From: JAXDLK01 sp034666665
GTDB taxonomy: Bacteria > Desulfobacterota > Binatia > JACPRU01
DNA: 59,036 bases
Assembly (NCBI GenBank): GCA_034666665.1
Contig: JAXDLK010000005.1
Span: forward strand, 1 to 59,036
Reading direction: 5' to 3'
Made by a program: the position numbers and the translations under genes
Shown: positions 32,199 through 41,673 of the stretch, in pieces
Layout: each line of letters begins with the position of its first letter
Numbering within the stretch: the stretch's first letter is position 1
Notes under the pieces: model-generated
Told to the model about the DNA's origin: nothing
The model's input: only the letters and a program-made list of their open reading frames with translations
Databases searched by the model: none

Positions 32199-33419
32199 TC
32201 AGGCGGATACGGGCAGCGACTTCAGGCCTCGGCTGACGATCGTGGGATGCCACTCCGGGTGTTCCGCCGTCACCCGCAGTCCGGGGAGTCTCTGGAGGAG
32301 ACGCGGGAACGTGAGCTGACCTTCGAGCCGGGCGAGCGGTGCCCCGAGGCAGAAGTGGATGCCGTAGCCGAATGCCAGGTGATCGTTGTCGCCCCGCGCG
32401 ACGTCGAGCCGCTCGGCGTCCGGGAAGCGCGCCGGATCGCGGTTTGCCGCCGCCTGCACCAGGAACACGCGCTGGCCCCGCCGGATCCTTCGGCCACGCA
32501 GCTCGTGGTCCTCGCTCACGTAGCGGACCATCACCTTGGACGGTCCGTCGTAGCGGAGGAGCTCCTCGACCGCCGAGGCGGCGAGCTCCGGGTGGCGCGC
32601 GAGCTTCTCGCGCTCGGCGGGATTTCGGTAGAGCGCGAGAAAGCCGTTCGCGAGCAGATTCGTCGTGGTCTCGTGTCCCGCGAAGAGCAGGAGAATGCAG
32701 GTCGAGATCACCTCGTCCGCCGTCAGCACGTCGCCTTTCTCCTCCGCGACGGAAAGCGCCGTCAGCAGGTCTTCCGTCGGCGCTCGCCGGCGACGGTCGA
32801 GGAGGTCTCGGAAGTAACCCTCGAGCGCGAGCAAGCCTCGCGTGGCGCGTCCGTGGCGGTCGGCGTCGCCGGAGGCGCCGAACACCAGGTTCATCACTTC
32901 GTTCGACCACTCGCGAAAGCGCTCGTGGTCCTCGGGCGGCACGCCGAGCATCCGCGCGATCACGATCGCCGGCAGCGGCGCGGCGAAGTCGCTCACGAAG
33001 TCGGACGCTCCGCGTCGCTCGAGCTCGTCGACGAGGCCGTCGACCGCCTCGACGATCTGCGAGCGCGATCGCTCGACGATCCGCGTGGTGAAGGCCATGT
33101 GGACGAGCCGGCGAAGGCGCCCGTGATCGGGCGGATCCTTGAAGACCATCCAGTTGCCGAGCAGCCGCACGATCGCATCGAAGGAGCCGCGATCCTCGGC
33201 GGCGACCTTCTCGTTGACGAACGTGTTCACGCGGTCGGCCGAGAGACGGGCGTCACGGAAGGCCTGCGTGACGTCGTCGTGGCGCAGCAGCATCCACGCG
33301 TGGTGCGCCTCGCTCCAGTGGACCGGATCTTCGGCGCGGAGCCTCCGGAAGTACGGATAGGGGTCGTCCACCCGCTCCGCGGTCAGCAGGTCGCCGCCGG
33401 TGCTCGTCGAGACGCTCAT
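32199..33419 (-). CDS. Cytochrome P450
   Basis: The product has 406 residues. I-helix oxygen-activation motif FAGHETTT, K-helix EELLR, and the heme-binding motif FGYGIHFCLG with Cys357. There is no membrane anchor or reductase domain, as in bacterial class I P450s; no ferredoxin partner is in the window. The start ATG overlaps the thiolase stop (ATGA), so the two are co-translated. In this operon it probably hydroxylates an unactivated carbon of the substrate before CoA-dependent steps. The substrate is unknown. Confidence 0.95.
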   Translation of the reverse strand: MSVSTSTGGDLLTAERVDDPYPYFRRLRAEDPVHWSEAHHAWMLLRHDDVTQAFRDARLSADRVNTFVNEKVAAEDRGSFDAIVRLLGNWMVFKDPPDHGRLRRLVHMAFTTRIVERSRSQIVEAVDGLVDELERRGASDFVSDFAAPLPAIVIARMLGVPPEDHERFREWSNEVMNLVFGASGDADRHGRATRGLLALEGYFRDLLDRRRRAPTEDLLTALSVAEEKGDVLTADEVISTCILLLFAGHETTTNLLANGFLALYRNPAEREKLARHPELAASAVEELLRYDGPSKVMVRYVSEDHELRGRRIRRGQRVFLVQAAANRDPARFPDAERLDVARGDNDHLAFGYGIHFCLGAPLARLEGQLTFPRLLQRLPGLRVTAEHPEWHPTIVSRGLKSLPVSA

Positions 33420-34534
33420 CCGCCGAGCACCGCGACCACGCACGCGTTGGCATCGATGCCCGCGACTCCTCCGCCCATGGTCTCGACCACGCCCACGCGA
33501 GCATCCTCGACTTGGCGCTCGCCGGCCTCGCCGCGGAGCTGCCAGACGATCTCCGCGACTTGCGCGAGACCGGTGGCGCCGAGCGGATGCCCTCGCGAGA
33601 GCAGGCCGCCGGAGGTGTTCACCGGCTGCGAGCCGCCGAGCCCGAAGCGGCCGCTCTCGATCGCCGCCGCGCCTCGGCCGATCTCGACCAGGCCGAGAGC
33701 CTCGACCGTGACGATCTCGCCGATGGTGAAGGCATCGTGCACCTCGAGGACGTCGACATCGCCGGGCTCGATCCCCGCCTTCTCGAACGCGGCGCGCGCG
33801 GTGTCGCGCGCGACCTCGAAACCCCAGACGAACGGCGAGCGGTGGTCCCAGAGCTTGCCGGAACGGAGCACCGACGCCCGGATCGGCACGTCTCGAGCTC
33901 GCCGCGCGGGAGCGATCACCGCCGCGGCGGCGGCGTCGGCGATCGGGCAGCACTGCAGGAGCGTCAGCGGGTCCGCGATCATGCGCGAGGCGAGCACCTC
34001 CTCGATCGTGGTCTCGCGCCGGAACTGCGCCCGCGAATTGCCGACCGCGTGGCGGCGGTTCTTGACGGCGACCGCCGCGAGCTGCCACGGCTGCACGCCG
34101 AACTCGTGGCGATAGCGTGCCGCGGACATCGCGTAGAGGCCCGGCAGGGCCATGCCACTGCGTCCCTCCGGGTCGGTCGCCTCCGGATGGATCGCACCGT
34201 CGAAGAGCGTGCTCATCTGCTCGATGCCGAGCGCGAGCACGCGCTCGAAGCGGCCGGACGCGACCGCGATCCGGGCTTCGTGGAACGCCGACGTGCCGCT
34301 CGCGCAGGCGTTCTCGATCGTCAGGATCGGCACCTCGGTGATGCCGAAGCCGTGGAGCGCTCGCTGCGCCGCACCGGGCGCGGCGAAGACGCTGCCGACG
34401 TACACGGCGTCGACGGAGGTCACGCCGGCATCCGCGAACGCCTCCTCGATCGCCGTCCACGCGAGAGAGGCGAGGCTCCTCTGCGACTGCTTCGCGAACG
34501 CGGAGGTTCCGACGCCGCAAACCGCGGCGGTCAC
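33416..34534 (-). CDS. SCP2-type thiolase / lipid-transfer-protein family enzyme
   Basis: The product has 372 residues from a GTG overlapping the DUF35 stop. Nucleophile-position Cys77 lies in ENACASGTS. The SCP2-thiolase motif LEVHDAFTIGE has His266, and GHPLGATG has His316. The second thiolase Cys near the C-terminus (CxGGG) is absent: the sequence reads ETMGGGVAG. This pattern fits SCP2 thiolases and the Ltp2-like retro-aldolases. The paired DUF35 gene strengthens the aldolase reading, because DUF35 proteins partner such enzymes in steroid side-chain cleavage. Either thiolysis or C-C aldol cleavage is possible. Confidence 0.87.
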   Translation of the reverse strand: MTAAVCGVGTSAFAKQSQRSLASLAWTAIEEAFADAGVTSVDAVYVGSVFAAPGAAQRALHGFGITEVPILTIENACASGTSAFHEARIAVASGRFERVLALGIEQMSTLFDGAIHPEATDPEGRSGMALPGLYAMSAARYRHEFGVQPWQLAAVAVKNRRHAVGNSRAQFRRETTIEEVLASRMIADPLTLLQCCPIADAAAAAVIAPARRARDVPIRASVLRSGKLWDHRSPFVWGFEVARDTARAAFEKAGIEPGDVDVLEVHDAFTIGEIVTVEALGLVEIGRGAAAIESGRFGLGGSQPVNTSGGLLSRGHPLGATGLAQVAEIVWQLRGEAGERQVEDARVGVVETMGGGVAGIDANACVVAVLGG

Positions 34535-34923
34535 GGGTCCTCCTCGACGACGAGGTCGCCGCCCGCGGAGATGCCCGTCAGTCGCACGCGAGTGCCGATT
34601 CGGAGCGGAGCGTCGGCTTGCCTTGCGGCGTGCGCGAGGATTCTCGGGCCGTCGTCCAGGTCGACGTAGGCCAGGGCGTACGGCGGCGTGCGGCCGGGAA
34701 CCGGGATGCGCACCACGGTGGACGACCAGACCGTTCCGAGCGGTCCGAACAGGTCTCCGGCGACTGCAGCGCCGCAAGCCGGACAGCGCAGGCGCGCGAA
34801 CGCCACCGGCAGGCGACACTCGGTGCAACGCACGCCCTCGATCCGCGAGCTGCCGTCTCCGTGGGCGATCAGCCGCGGGCGCGGGTCGGGAGCATCGCAC
34901 GGTCGTGGGGAGATCCCGGTCAC
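34531..34923 (-). CDS. DUF35 / OB-fold protein with rubredoxin-like zinc ribbon
   Basis: The product has 130 residues from a GTG. A four-Cys zinc ribbon (CTEC, then CPAC, about residues 34-52) is followed by an OB-fold domain with YALAYVDLDDGPRILAH. Such proteins bind acyl-CoA and form complexes with SCP2-type thiolase or aldolase partners. It overlaps both neighbours by GTGA/TGA junctions: the RND stop on one side and the thiolase start on the other. The N-terminal 33 residues are poorly ordered in appearance. Confidence 0.85.
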   Translation of the reverse strand: MTGISPRPCDAPDPRPRLIAHGDGSSRIEGVRCTECRLPVAFARLRCPACGAAVAGDLFGPLGTVWSSTVVRIPVPGRTPPYALAYVDLDDGPRILAHAARQADAPLRIGTRVRLTGISAGGDLVVEEDP

Positions 34924-37280
34924 CCGGGTGGCACCCCCGCACCGGCAGCCAAGAAGCGCGGTCGCAGTGCCACCAACAGCGCCGGCAGCAGGGTCACGCT
35001 CGCGAGGAAGCTCACCACCATCCAGATCGCCAGCAGGAACCCCATCTCGGCGTTGAAGCGGATCTCCGAAAACCCCCAGAAGAGGATGCCGGCCACCATG
35101 GTGATCGCGGTGAAGGTGACGGTCTTGCCCGCGGTGCGGAGCGCTTCGAGCACCGCCTTGTCGATCGAGCCCGCGCGGGCGAGCTCCTCCTGTGCCCGGC
35201 TGACGACGTAGAACGCGAAGTCGATGCCGAACCCGATGCCGACCGTGACGACGGGGAGCGTGTGCACGTTGATACCGATCCCCCGCGCCCCCATGTAGGC
35301 GTTCACCGTCGCGTTGGCGATCACCAGCGGCGCCACCATCAGGATCGCACCGACGATCGATCGGTAGGTGATCGCGACGATCAGCAGGATCGTGATGTAG
35401 CCGAGGGCGTTCAGCAGTACGTCGTTCTTGACGAGCTCCTCGTTCGCCGCGGCCAGGACGCCGATCAGTCCGCCGGCGAGACGGAACTGCGCCTTTTCGA
35501 GGGGATGCCCGGCGACGAACTCCTTCGCGTGGGCGATCGCTTGCCGGATGGTGTCGCCCCTGTGGTCCTTGCAGTAGAAGAAGACCGCCGTCTTGGTGAA
35601 GTCGGCGTCCATGAACCGGGCGGTCTCCTGGTACGACGTGCCCATGAAGTAGGCTCCGAAGAGCATGCTCACCATCCCCGGGCTGGTGGGGATCACCGCC
35701 CACTTCGGCTCGTACTCGTGGATCGCCATCGCCATCGTCACGATCACGTCGGCGAAGGAGAAGCTGGCGCCGACGCCCGGGTCCTTCTCCATGAAGCGCT
35801 GGAACTCGCTGATCGTCTTGACGTTCTGCGGTATGCGGACGGCACCGGGCGTGGACGCTTCGACGACGACGATCAGCGGCTCGACGCCGCCGAAGGTGTC
35901 CTGGATCCGCCGGTGTGCCTCGTTGTACTTCGACCCGTGCGGGAGAAGCGGAGTCACCGCCTCGGAGTCTCCGACTTTGACCTGCGTCCAGAGCACGACG
36001 CTCACCAGGAAGACCGCGGCCCAGGCGGCGAACACGACCGTGCGACCGGTCCGTGAGACGATCGCGGGTGCGATCGCATCGACGATCCGCTGGAAGATAC
36101 CGCGTGGCCGGGCTTCGACGATCTCGCGATCGGGCGGCGCGAGCAGCGAGTAGATCACCGGGTTCAGCAACAGCTCGCTGACGACGATCGCCGCGATCCA
36201 GAAGGACGCGCTGATCGCGAGCTTCTGCAAGAGCACGATCGGCACGAGCAGGATCGCGAGCACCCCGAGGGCGTCGGTGATGATCCCCGACAGCGTCGGC
36301 ACGAAGAGCGCGGCGAAGGAGCGGACGATCGCGTCCTCCTGGTTCCAGTTCGAATCGCGGTACTCCTCGTAATACCGGTCGTGCATCTGCGCCGAATGGC
36401 TGACGGCGCGGGCGGTGATGAAGAAGGGAATCACCAAGGTCAGCGGATCGAGCGTGAAGCCGATCAGCTTGATGAAACCGAGGCCCCAGATCGCCGCCAC
36501 CGTGCCGGAGAGCGTCGGTCGGAGCGCGCCCCGCCAGTCGCGGAAGTAGACGTAGAGGAGGATCCAGGCGACCGCCAGCGTCGCCGCCAGGATCCAGTAC
36601 GCCTGGGATGCGTAATAGTAGACCCAGCCGTACAGCTCGGGCTCGCCGGCGATCACGATGTCGTGCGTGTCGTCCTCGAACGCGCGCACGACCTTCGTGC
36701 GGATGTCGTTGAATAGCCGCCGGTGGTCGAGGCGGCCCTCGATGAAGCTCGCGCGGATCAACGCCGCGCGGTCGTCGAGCGACACCAGAACGCCGTAGAG
36801 GTTCTGCGACGTGTGCACGATCCGGCGGACGCGCCGTACGTCCTCGTCCGTCTTCGGTCCGCGGTCCATCACGGGCTGCATCTCCATGAGCCCGCCGGCG
36901 CCGATCCGCAGCGTGCGGTTCGTGCGGTGCGCGATGGATTCGATCTGGTAGTGGTTGACGCCGTAGATCGTGTCGAGGACCTGCGTCATGTTGAAGATCT
37001 TGTTCAGCGTCGGCAGGTCGAAGATCGTGCCGGACTTCGACTCGATCAGGATCAGGATCGTGTTCGCGCCGCCGAAGGTCTTCGCGTACTTCGTGTGAGT
37101 CTGCACGAACGGATGATCGGTCGGCAGGATCTCGTCGAAACGGCTCATCATCCGGAGCCCGGCGGTGTGGTACGCGAAGAAGGCCGTCACCGCGAGCACG
37201 GACACGAGGACCGTCGAGCGCCACCGGATCAGCCAACGGCCGAACCGGACGAGACGATCGCTTTCCGCAGGTGCGCTCAT
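34920..37280 (-). CDS. MMPL/RND-family transporter
   Basis: The product has 786 residues. The first TM is near residues 20-40. A large periplasmic loop follows (to about 215), then five TMs, a second TM (near 400) with another large loop, and a final five-TM bundle. The two-fold RND plan is complete. The second half carries GIGFGIDFAFYVVSR with the proton-relay Asp. The family exports hydrophobic compounds, lipids or sterol-like molecules. Its ATG overlaps the upstream fusion gene's stop (ATGA), so it is translationally linked. No membrane-fusion protein is encoded, as usual for MMPL types. Confidence 0.93.
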   Translation of the reverse strand: MSAPAESDRLVRFGRWLIRWRSTVLVSVLAVTAFFAYHTAGLRMMSRFDEILPTDHPFVQTHTKYAKTFGGANTILILIESKSGTIFDLPTLNKIFNMTQVLDTIYGVNHYQIESIAHRTNRTLRIGAGGLMEMQPVMDRGPKTDEDVRRVRRIVHTSQNLYGVLVSLDDRAALIRASFIEGRLDHRRLFNDIRTKVVRAFEDDTHDIVIAGEPELYGWVYYYASQAYWILAATLAVAWILLYVYFRDWRGALRPTLSGTVAAIWGLGFIKLIGFTLDPLTLVIPFFITARAVSHSAQMHDRYYEEYRDSNWNQEDAIVRSFAALFVPTLSGIITDALGVLAILLVPIVLLQKLAISASFWIAAIVVSELLLNPVIYSLLAPPDREIVEARPRGIFQRIVDAIAPAIVSRTGRTVVFAAWAAVFLVSVVLWTQVKVGDSEAVTPLLPHGSKYNEAHRRIQDTFGGVEPLIVVVEASTPGAVRIPQNVKTISEFQRFMEKDPGVGASFSFADVIVTMAMAIHEYEPKWAVIPTSPGMVSMLFGAYFMGTSYQETARFMDADFTKTAVFFYCKDHRGDTIRQAIAHAKEFVAGHPLEKAQFRLAGGLIGVLAAANEELVKNDVLLNALGYITILLIVAITYRSIVGAILMVAPLVIANATVNAYMGARGIGINVHTLPVVTVGIGFGIDFAFYVVSRAQEELARAGSIDKAVLEALRTAGKTVTFTAITMVAGILFWGFSEIRFNAEMGFLLAIWMVVSFLASVTLLPALLVALRPRFLAAGAGVPPG

Positions 37281-40123
37281 CGTTCCTCCATCTCTCGCTC
37301 GATCCGCGAACGCGCTTCGGGAAGCGCAGGGTTCGCGGGGTCGAGCGCTTCGAGGCGCCGGACCGTCTCGATCGCTTCCCGGTACCGCTGCGCGCGCTCG
37401 TAGGCATACGCCAGGTTCGACAGATACGCGAAGTTGTCCGGTCGTTCGGTCGCGGCCCGTTCGAGGTACGGGATCGCGTCCGGGAATCGCTCGACCCGCA
37501 GCAACGCGGCCCCGAGCAGCTGGTTCAGGAAATGGTCCGTCGGCTGGATCTCCTGAGCATACGAAGCGAAGCGGATCGTCCGCTCCGGATCGGGTCCGCC
37601 GAGGAGGGTCCGGTAGTCGCTCCCGAGGAACCTCAGGAACCGGCCGCGGAGCTCGGTGAGCAACACGCCGACGTCCGCGTCCCGCGGGTTCAGCCGCCGC
37701 GCGCTTTCCAGGTCCTGAAGGGCCGCGAACGCGGAATCGACGGACGGATCGACGGCGCGGAGCTTGGCATCGAAGAGCTTCCGGCGCGCGGTGAAGACGG
37801 TCTCCGGCAGCCGGGTGGCCCGCGAAAGCGCGGCACCGTCCATGCCCTTCGCGAGGATCTCGAGGTCCATGCGGAAGGTGTTCGGCACCGCGATCCGGTT
37901 GAGCTCCGCGAACTCGACCGAAGCACGGTCGTCCGTCAGGAGCTCGGCACCGCCGCTCAGGCGATCGACGCCGCCGTCGGCGGCGACGACGTATCGGAGC
38001 ACGTCCTCGCCGCGCTCGACGCCCACCGACGCCAGGTCGGCGGCGACTTCCGGCCGCTGCCGCATGCGCGCATCGATCGCCGCGGGATCGACGTCGAGCG
38101 GGGTGAGCGAGCCGATCAGGACCGAGTAGCGCTCGACGAAGAGGACGAGCACGTGGGGAAATGCCGATCGGAACGTCTTCAGCGAGGCGACGAAGTCGGA
38201 CGCCACCATGTTGTGGAGCGGCAGCCACTGGGCGAAGATCCCGCCCGGCGCGAGCTTCGACGAAACGATCCCGTAATACTCCCGCGTGTAGAGCGGCCAG
38301 CTCTCGCCGGCCGCCGGATGCGTCGCGTCCGCCGTGATGACGTCGTAGCGCTCCGTGGTCATGCGCAGGTAGTTGCGGCCGTCGTCGTGGATCAGGCGCC
38401 AGTCCGAGCGCGCCGCCGCGTTGCCGTTCTCCTTGGCGAAGAGCGCCATGGCGTCGCGGACTTCCGGGACCAGCTCGACCGCTTCGACCGTGACGGGATG
38501 CCGCAGCACCGCACCGAGCGTGATGCCGCCGCCGAGCGCGTTCACCAGCACGCGCTGGGGGTGCGGGTGGAGGAGGAGCGGCGTATGGCCGAGCAGCTTG
38601 AAGAGCAGCAGGGCGTCGCGATGGTTCGGCACTTCCTCGATGCAGTTGATCAGGAGGTCGCGCCGATCCCCTACCTGGAAGACGGAGATCGTCCCGAAGG
38701 CGCCCTCGCGGTAATAGAGGAGATCCCCGCGGACGCCTTCGTGTCCGTCGTACCACCGCGTGAGCGTGAGCGGCTCGGCGACGACGAGCGCGATCACGGC
38801 GGCGCCCGCCAGTGGAGCGGCTCCGAGGACGAGCTCGCGGAAGTTCCGCCGGAGCACCACGAGCACGATGACCGCGGTGACGGCGGCGAGCAGGCCCATC
38901 GCGACGAGCGACCGCCCGATGCCGATTCCCGGAATCAGCCCGAAGCCTGCCGTGAGCGCGCCGGCGACGCTGCCGATCGAGTCCGCGGCGAAGACGGTGG
39001 AGACCGCGGGCGCCGCGTCCTCGTCCGCCTCGGATCGGAGTAAGTCGACGAGCAGCGGCAGCAGAAACGCACCCGCCGCCGCCGCGGGGCCGACCGGGAG
39101 GATCGCCACCAGCAGTCGCACGAGGAGGAGGTCGGCCGGCCCGTCGATGACGATGACGTCCGAGAGAGCGCGTGCGACGTCGTAGAGTCGGTTGAGGAGC
39201 GGGATCGACGCGGCGACGTACACGCAGAGGAAGATCTCCACCGCCACGAAGAGCCGAAGGCGGCCGCCGTGCGACACGATCCGTCGGGCGATCGATGCGT
39301 AGAGCCAGGCTCCCACGGCCGATCCGAGAAGCACCGAGGCGAGGATGAGGGAGAACGAGGTGGTGTTGTTCTCGACGACGCAGACGAGCGTGCGGTTCCA
39401 GACCACCTGCAGAGCCATGGTCTGGAAGCCGGCGAGGAACGCCGCGACGCCGAGCGCGAATGCGACCCGGCCGGCACGCGCGCGGGCGGGCACCGGCGAC
39501 GTCTCGATCGCCGGCTCCGCCCTCCCGCGTGATGCGAGGGCCAGTGCCCCGAGGGCCGCCGCGAGGTTCACCGCCACCGCGACGCCGGCACTGGTCGCCG
39601 CTCCGAACCAGCGGATCAGGTACCAGGCGGTCGCGAGCGTACCGACGACGCCGCCGGTGGTATTCGCGGCGAAGAGTCCGGCCGCGGCTTGTCCCGCCGT
39701 ACCCCCCGTCGAGAGAGCGCGCGCGACGACCGGGAGCGTGAGCCCCATGAGGATCGTCGGGGGGAGAAGAGCCGCGAATGCGAGCACCGCGCGCACGGCG
39801 ATCGATCCGCCGGAAGCGACGTACGCCGCGTCCACCGCCGCGTGAACGGCCGGGAACGCGAGGGCGTAGACGGCAACGGCCGCCTCGGCCGCGGCATACA
39901 CGCGGAGCGCCCGGAACCGGGCGAGGCGCGGAGAGCGCCCGAGCGCATAGCCGAGCGACAGTCCGGCCATGAACGCCGCGGTGACCACCGCCACGGAGTA
40001 CGTGGAGACGCCGAAGGACAGCCGGAGCGCTCGCTCCCACAGCACTTCGTAGGCGAGCGCGGAAAACCCGGACAGCAGGAAGAGAGCTTGTACCGCCGCG
40101 CGCTCGAGGCTCGGAGTGGGCAC
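37277..40123 (-). CDS. MFS-like membrane protein fused to a spermidine-synthase-like domain and TPRs
   Basis: The product has 948 residues. The N-terminal ~450 residues hold about 12 or more hydrophobic segments (FLLSGFSALAYEVLWERAL at the start is the typical SpeE-fusion opening). A spermidine-synthase-like Rossmann domain follows, with VNALGGGITLGAVL, VEAVELVPEV and DVITADATHP. About 300 C-terminal residues end in TPR repeats (NQLLGAALLRVERFPDAIPY, NLAYAYERAQRYREAI). Polyamine synthesis is not implied; such fusions have no established function. It is the first gene of the long minus-strand set. Confidence 0.88.
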   Translation of the reverse strand: MPTPSLERAAVQALFLLSGFSALAYEVLWERALRLSFGVSTYSVAVVTAAFMAGLSLGYALGRSPRLARFRALRVYAAAEAAVAVYALAFPAVHAAVDAAYVASGGSIAVRAVLAFAALLPPTILMGLTLPVVARALSTGGTAGQAAAGLFAANTTGGVVGTLATAWYLIRWFGAATSAGVAVAVNLAAALGALALASRGRAEPAIETSPVPARARAGRVAFALGVAAFLAGFQTMALQVVWNRTLVCVVENNTTSFSLILASVLLGSAVGAWLYASIARRIVSHGGRLRLFVAVEIFLCVYVAASIPLLNRLYDVARALSDVIVIDGPADLLLVRLLVAILPVGPAAAAGAFLLPLLVDLLRSEADEDAAPAVSTVFAADSIGSVAGALTAGFGLIPGIGIGRSLVAMGLLAAVTAVIVLVVLRRNFRELVLGAAPLAGAAVIALVVAEPLTLTRWYDGHEGVRGDLLYYREGAFGTISVFQVGDRRDLLINCIEEVPNHRDALLLFKLLGHTPLLLHPHPQRVLVNALGGGITLGAVLRHPVTVEAVELVPEVRDAMALFAKENGNAAARSDWRLIHDDGRNYLRMTTERYDVITADATHPAAGESWPLYTREYYGIVSSKLAPGGIFAQWLPLHNMVASDFVASLKTFRSAFPHVLVLFVERYSVLIGSLTPLDVDPAAIDARMRQRPEVAADLASVGVERGEDVLRYVVAADGGVDRLSGGAELLTDDRASVEFAELNRIAVPNTFRMDLEILAKGMDGAALSRATRLPETVFTARRKLFDAKLRAVDPSVDSAFAALQDLESARRLNPRDADVGVLLTELRGRFLRFLGSDYRTLLGGPDPERTIRFASYAQEIQPTDHFLNQLLGAALLRVERFPDAIPYLERAATERPDNFAYLSNLAYAYERAQRYREAIETVRRLEALDPANPALPEARSRIEREMEER

Positions 40124-40139
40124 GGCAGCGTGGGCTCGA

Positions 40140-40934
40140 TCAGGAGGGGAACTCGAAGTCGAACTCGTCGCCTTCCCCCGTCTCCTCGTCCACGATGGTG
40201 ATCGTCATGCTGCGGTAGTCGCCGCCAGGATAGAAGACGAAACCTTTCGCCGCGTCGCCTTTGCGCAGCAGCGCCGGCGCGATCACCTTCGTGCCGATCT
40301 CCGGGTCGCCCGCGAGCTGGCTGCGTGCGCGGTCCGCGGCGATCGGGGCGGTGTTTCCGCTGCCGCCGGCGCCATGAGCCAACATCTTGGCGGGGTCGAT
40401 GCGGACGTGACGATCTCCGCCGTTGATGATCGTCACGCGCACCGCGGACAGCCCGGCCGAAGACGGATTCACGCTGAACTCCACCGTCGCCTCCGGCCCC
40501 TTGATGAGCTCGGCGTTCACCCGGAGCGCGGTCGGCGGCGGCCAGATCTTGTCGCCCTGCTGGGCGATCTGATGGAAGCTGAAGCGCAGCCCGTCGTCCG
40601 CCCACTTGCCACCGCCGGACGGAGTGACCGAGACGCCCCCGCCGGTGCACTGGACGTCGAGACGCGAAGACGTTGCCCCTTCCCGCGACGCGGTGCTGCC
40701 TTTTTCGCCGGCGACGAATCCACCCGTCGGTCCGCGCCCGGCGTCCGTCAGCTTGTAGCCGTTGGTCTTGAGCGCGCGGGCGGCGTACCGGAAGGCGTCG
40801 GTGCAGGCGATCGGATAAACCTCGTGCGCGATCGGGGCCTCGGAGGGTTGGAGCACGTCGGCGACGCATCCGGCGACGCATCCGAAGGCGCCGATGACGA
40901 GAGCGAGCAGACCGGTGATTTTCGTGCGTTGCAT
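40140..40934 (-). CDS. Lipoprotein of unknown function
   Basis: The product has 264 residues. The signal sequence ends with a perfect lipobox VAGC (Cys23). The mature part begins with a conserved-looking segment (ACTDAFRYAARALKTNGYKL). A second half of beta character follows (VRVTIINGGDRHVRID, then KGFVFYPGGDYRSMTITIVDEETGE), which may be an immunoglobulin-like fold. No family recognised. It ends 17 bases before the start of the fusion gene and could share its transcript. Confidence 0.75.
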   Translation of the reverse strand: MQRTKITGLLALVIGAFGCVAGCVADVLQPSEAPIAHEVYPIACTDAFRYAARALKTNGYKLTDAGRGPTGGFVAGEKGSTASREGATSSRLDVQCTGGGVSVTPSGGGKWADDGLRFSFHQIAQQGDKIWPPPTALRVNAELIKGPEATVEFSVNPSSAGLSAVRVTIINGGDRHVRIDPAKMLAHGAGGSGNTAPIAADRARSQLAGDPEIGTKVIAPALLRKGDAAKGFVFYPGGDYRSMTITIVDEETGEGDEFDFEFPS

Positions 40935-41040
40935 CGCTCGGCGATCGCCGCGAAGGGCCCTCGCGCTTCTTAGGGACAAAACGCTGACCGGGCAAGCCGA
41001 AGCGTCACGAATGAACGGGTCCTCGGAGCCGTCGGCTGCG

Positions 41041-41069
41041 TTGACAGGTCGGAACGCCTCGGTTACAGC
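41041..41069 (+). promoter_or_regulatory. Candidate promoter giving a leaderless mRNA
   Basis: A perfect TTGACA (41041-41046), a 17-base spacer and TACAGC (41064-41069) precede the ATG at 41076. Transcription would begin at or within a base of the start codon, and no ribosome binding site is present, so a leaderless transcript is predicted. Confidence 0.4.
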
Positions 41070-41075
41070 GACCAC

Positions 41076-41453
41076 ATGGCTAAGGAAGAAACGGCAGCGG
41101 GCCAACAGGAACTCCAGGAGGCGGTCTGGCAGTACACGGGATGGGGTGTGCTGCTCGCCCTCGTCCTCGCATCGGGCACGGTGATCGGGTACCTGCTGTG
41201 GGGCGATGCGCCGAACCTCCGCACGCAGCTTCAAGAGGCGAGTCAGAAGATTCAGGCGGTCCGGTCGGAGCGCGAGAACCTGAATTACGAGATCAGTCGT
41301 TTGAAGCGAGCCAACGAGAAGCTGCAACGAGACCTCGACGCCGCAAAGACGGCTTCGCCTCCTGCGGACGGAGGAGCCGCTGCCGCCACGGGTGGCGCGC
41401 CCGCGGCTGGTGGAGCGCCCGCGACGGGCGGAGCACCCGCCGCCGGTCACTAG
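41076..41453 (+). CDS. Small inner-membrane coiled-coil protein
   Basis: The product has 125 residues. A single TM (WGVLLALVLASGTVIGYLLW, about 23-42) is followed by a coiled coil (about 50-92, LQEASQKIQAVRSERENLNY) and a tail of Gly-Gly-Ala-Pro-Ala repeats. The topology suggests an N-in anchor with a periplasmic coil and a flexible extension, like a spacer protein. It lies upstream of the VWA-TPR-ExbB-ExbD genes on the same strand, 220 bases before the VWA gene, and may belong to that envelope machine. Confidence 0.7.
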   Translation: MAKEETAAGQQELQEAVWQYTGWGVLLALVLASGTVIGYLLWGDAPNLRTQLQEASQKIQAVRSERENLNYEISRLKRANEKLQRDLDAAKTASPPADGGAAAATGGAPAAGGAPATGGAPAAGH

Positions 41454-41673
41454 CCCGGAGACTCGACTGGCGTCGTTTGGTCGCGGAGTGATCTCCGGCC
41501 GGCTCGCGCCGTCGCTCCCGGGCGATGGTGTCGTGGCCTCCCGCCCGACGGAATCCCGCGATCCCCCGTCCGGTCCCCACTAGCGGCGGCGCTCGCAGAC
41601 GCTTACCCTTGTCAGTGCGCGGGGGGCGTCTCGCCGCACCCGTGCGTCCGCTCGCCTAGAATGGAAGGCCGAC

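Noticed and set aside
37281..40040. Long open frame upstream of the MMPL/RND start in the same frame
   Set aside because: Its Arg/Gly/Ala-rich translation is the shadow of the fusion gene in another frame; the ATG at 37280 overlapping the upstream stop is the natural start.
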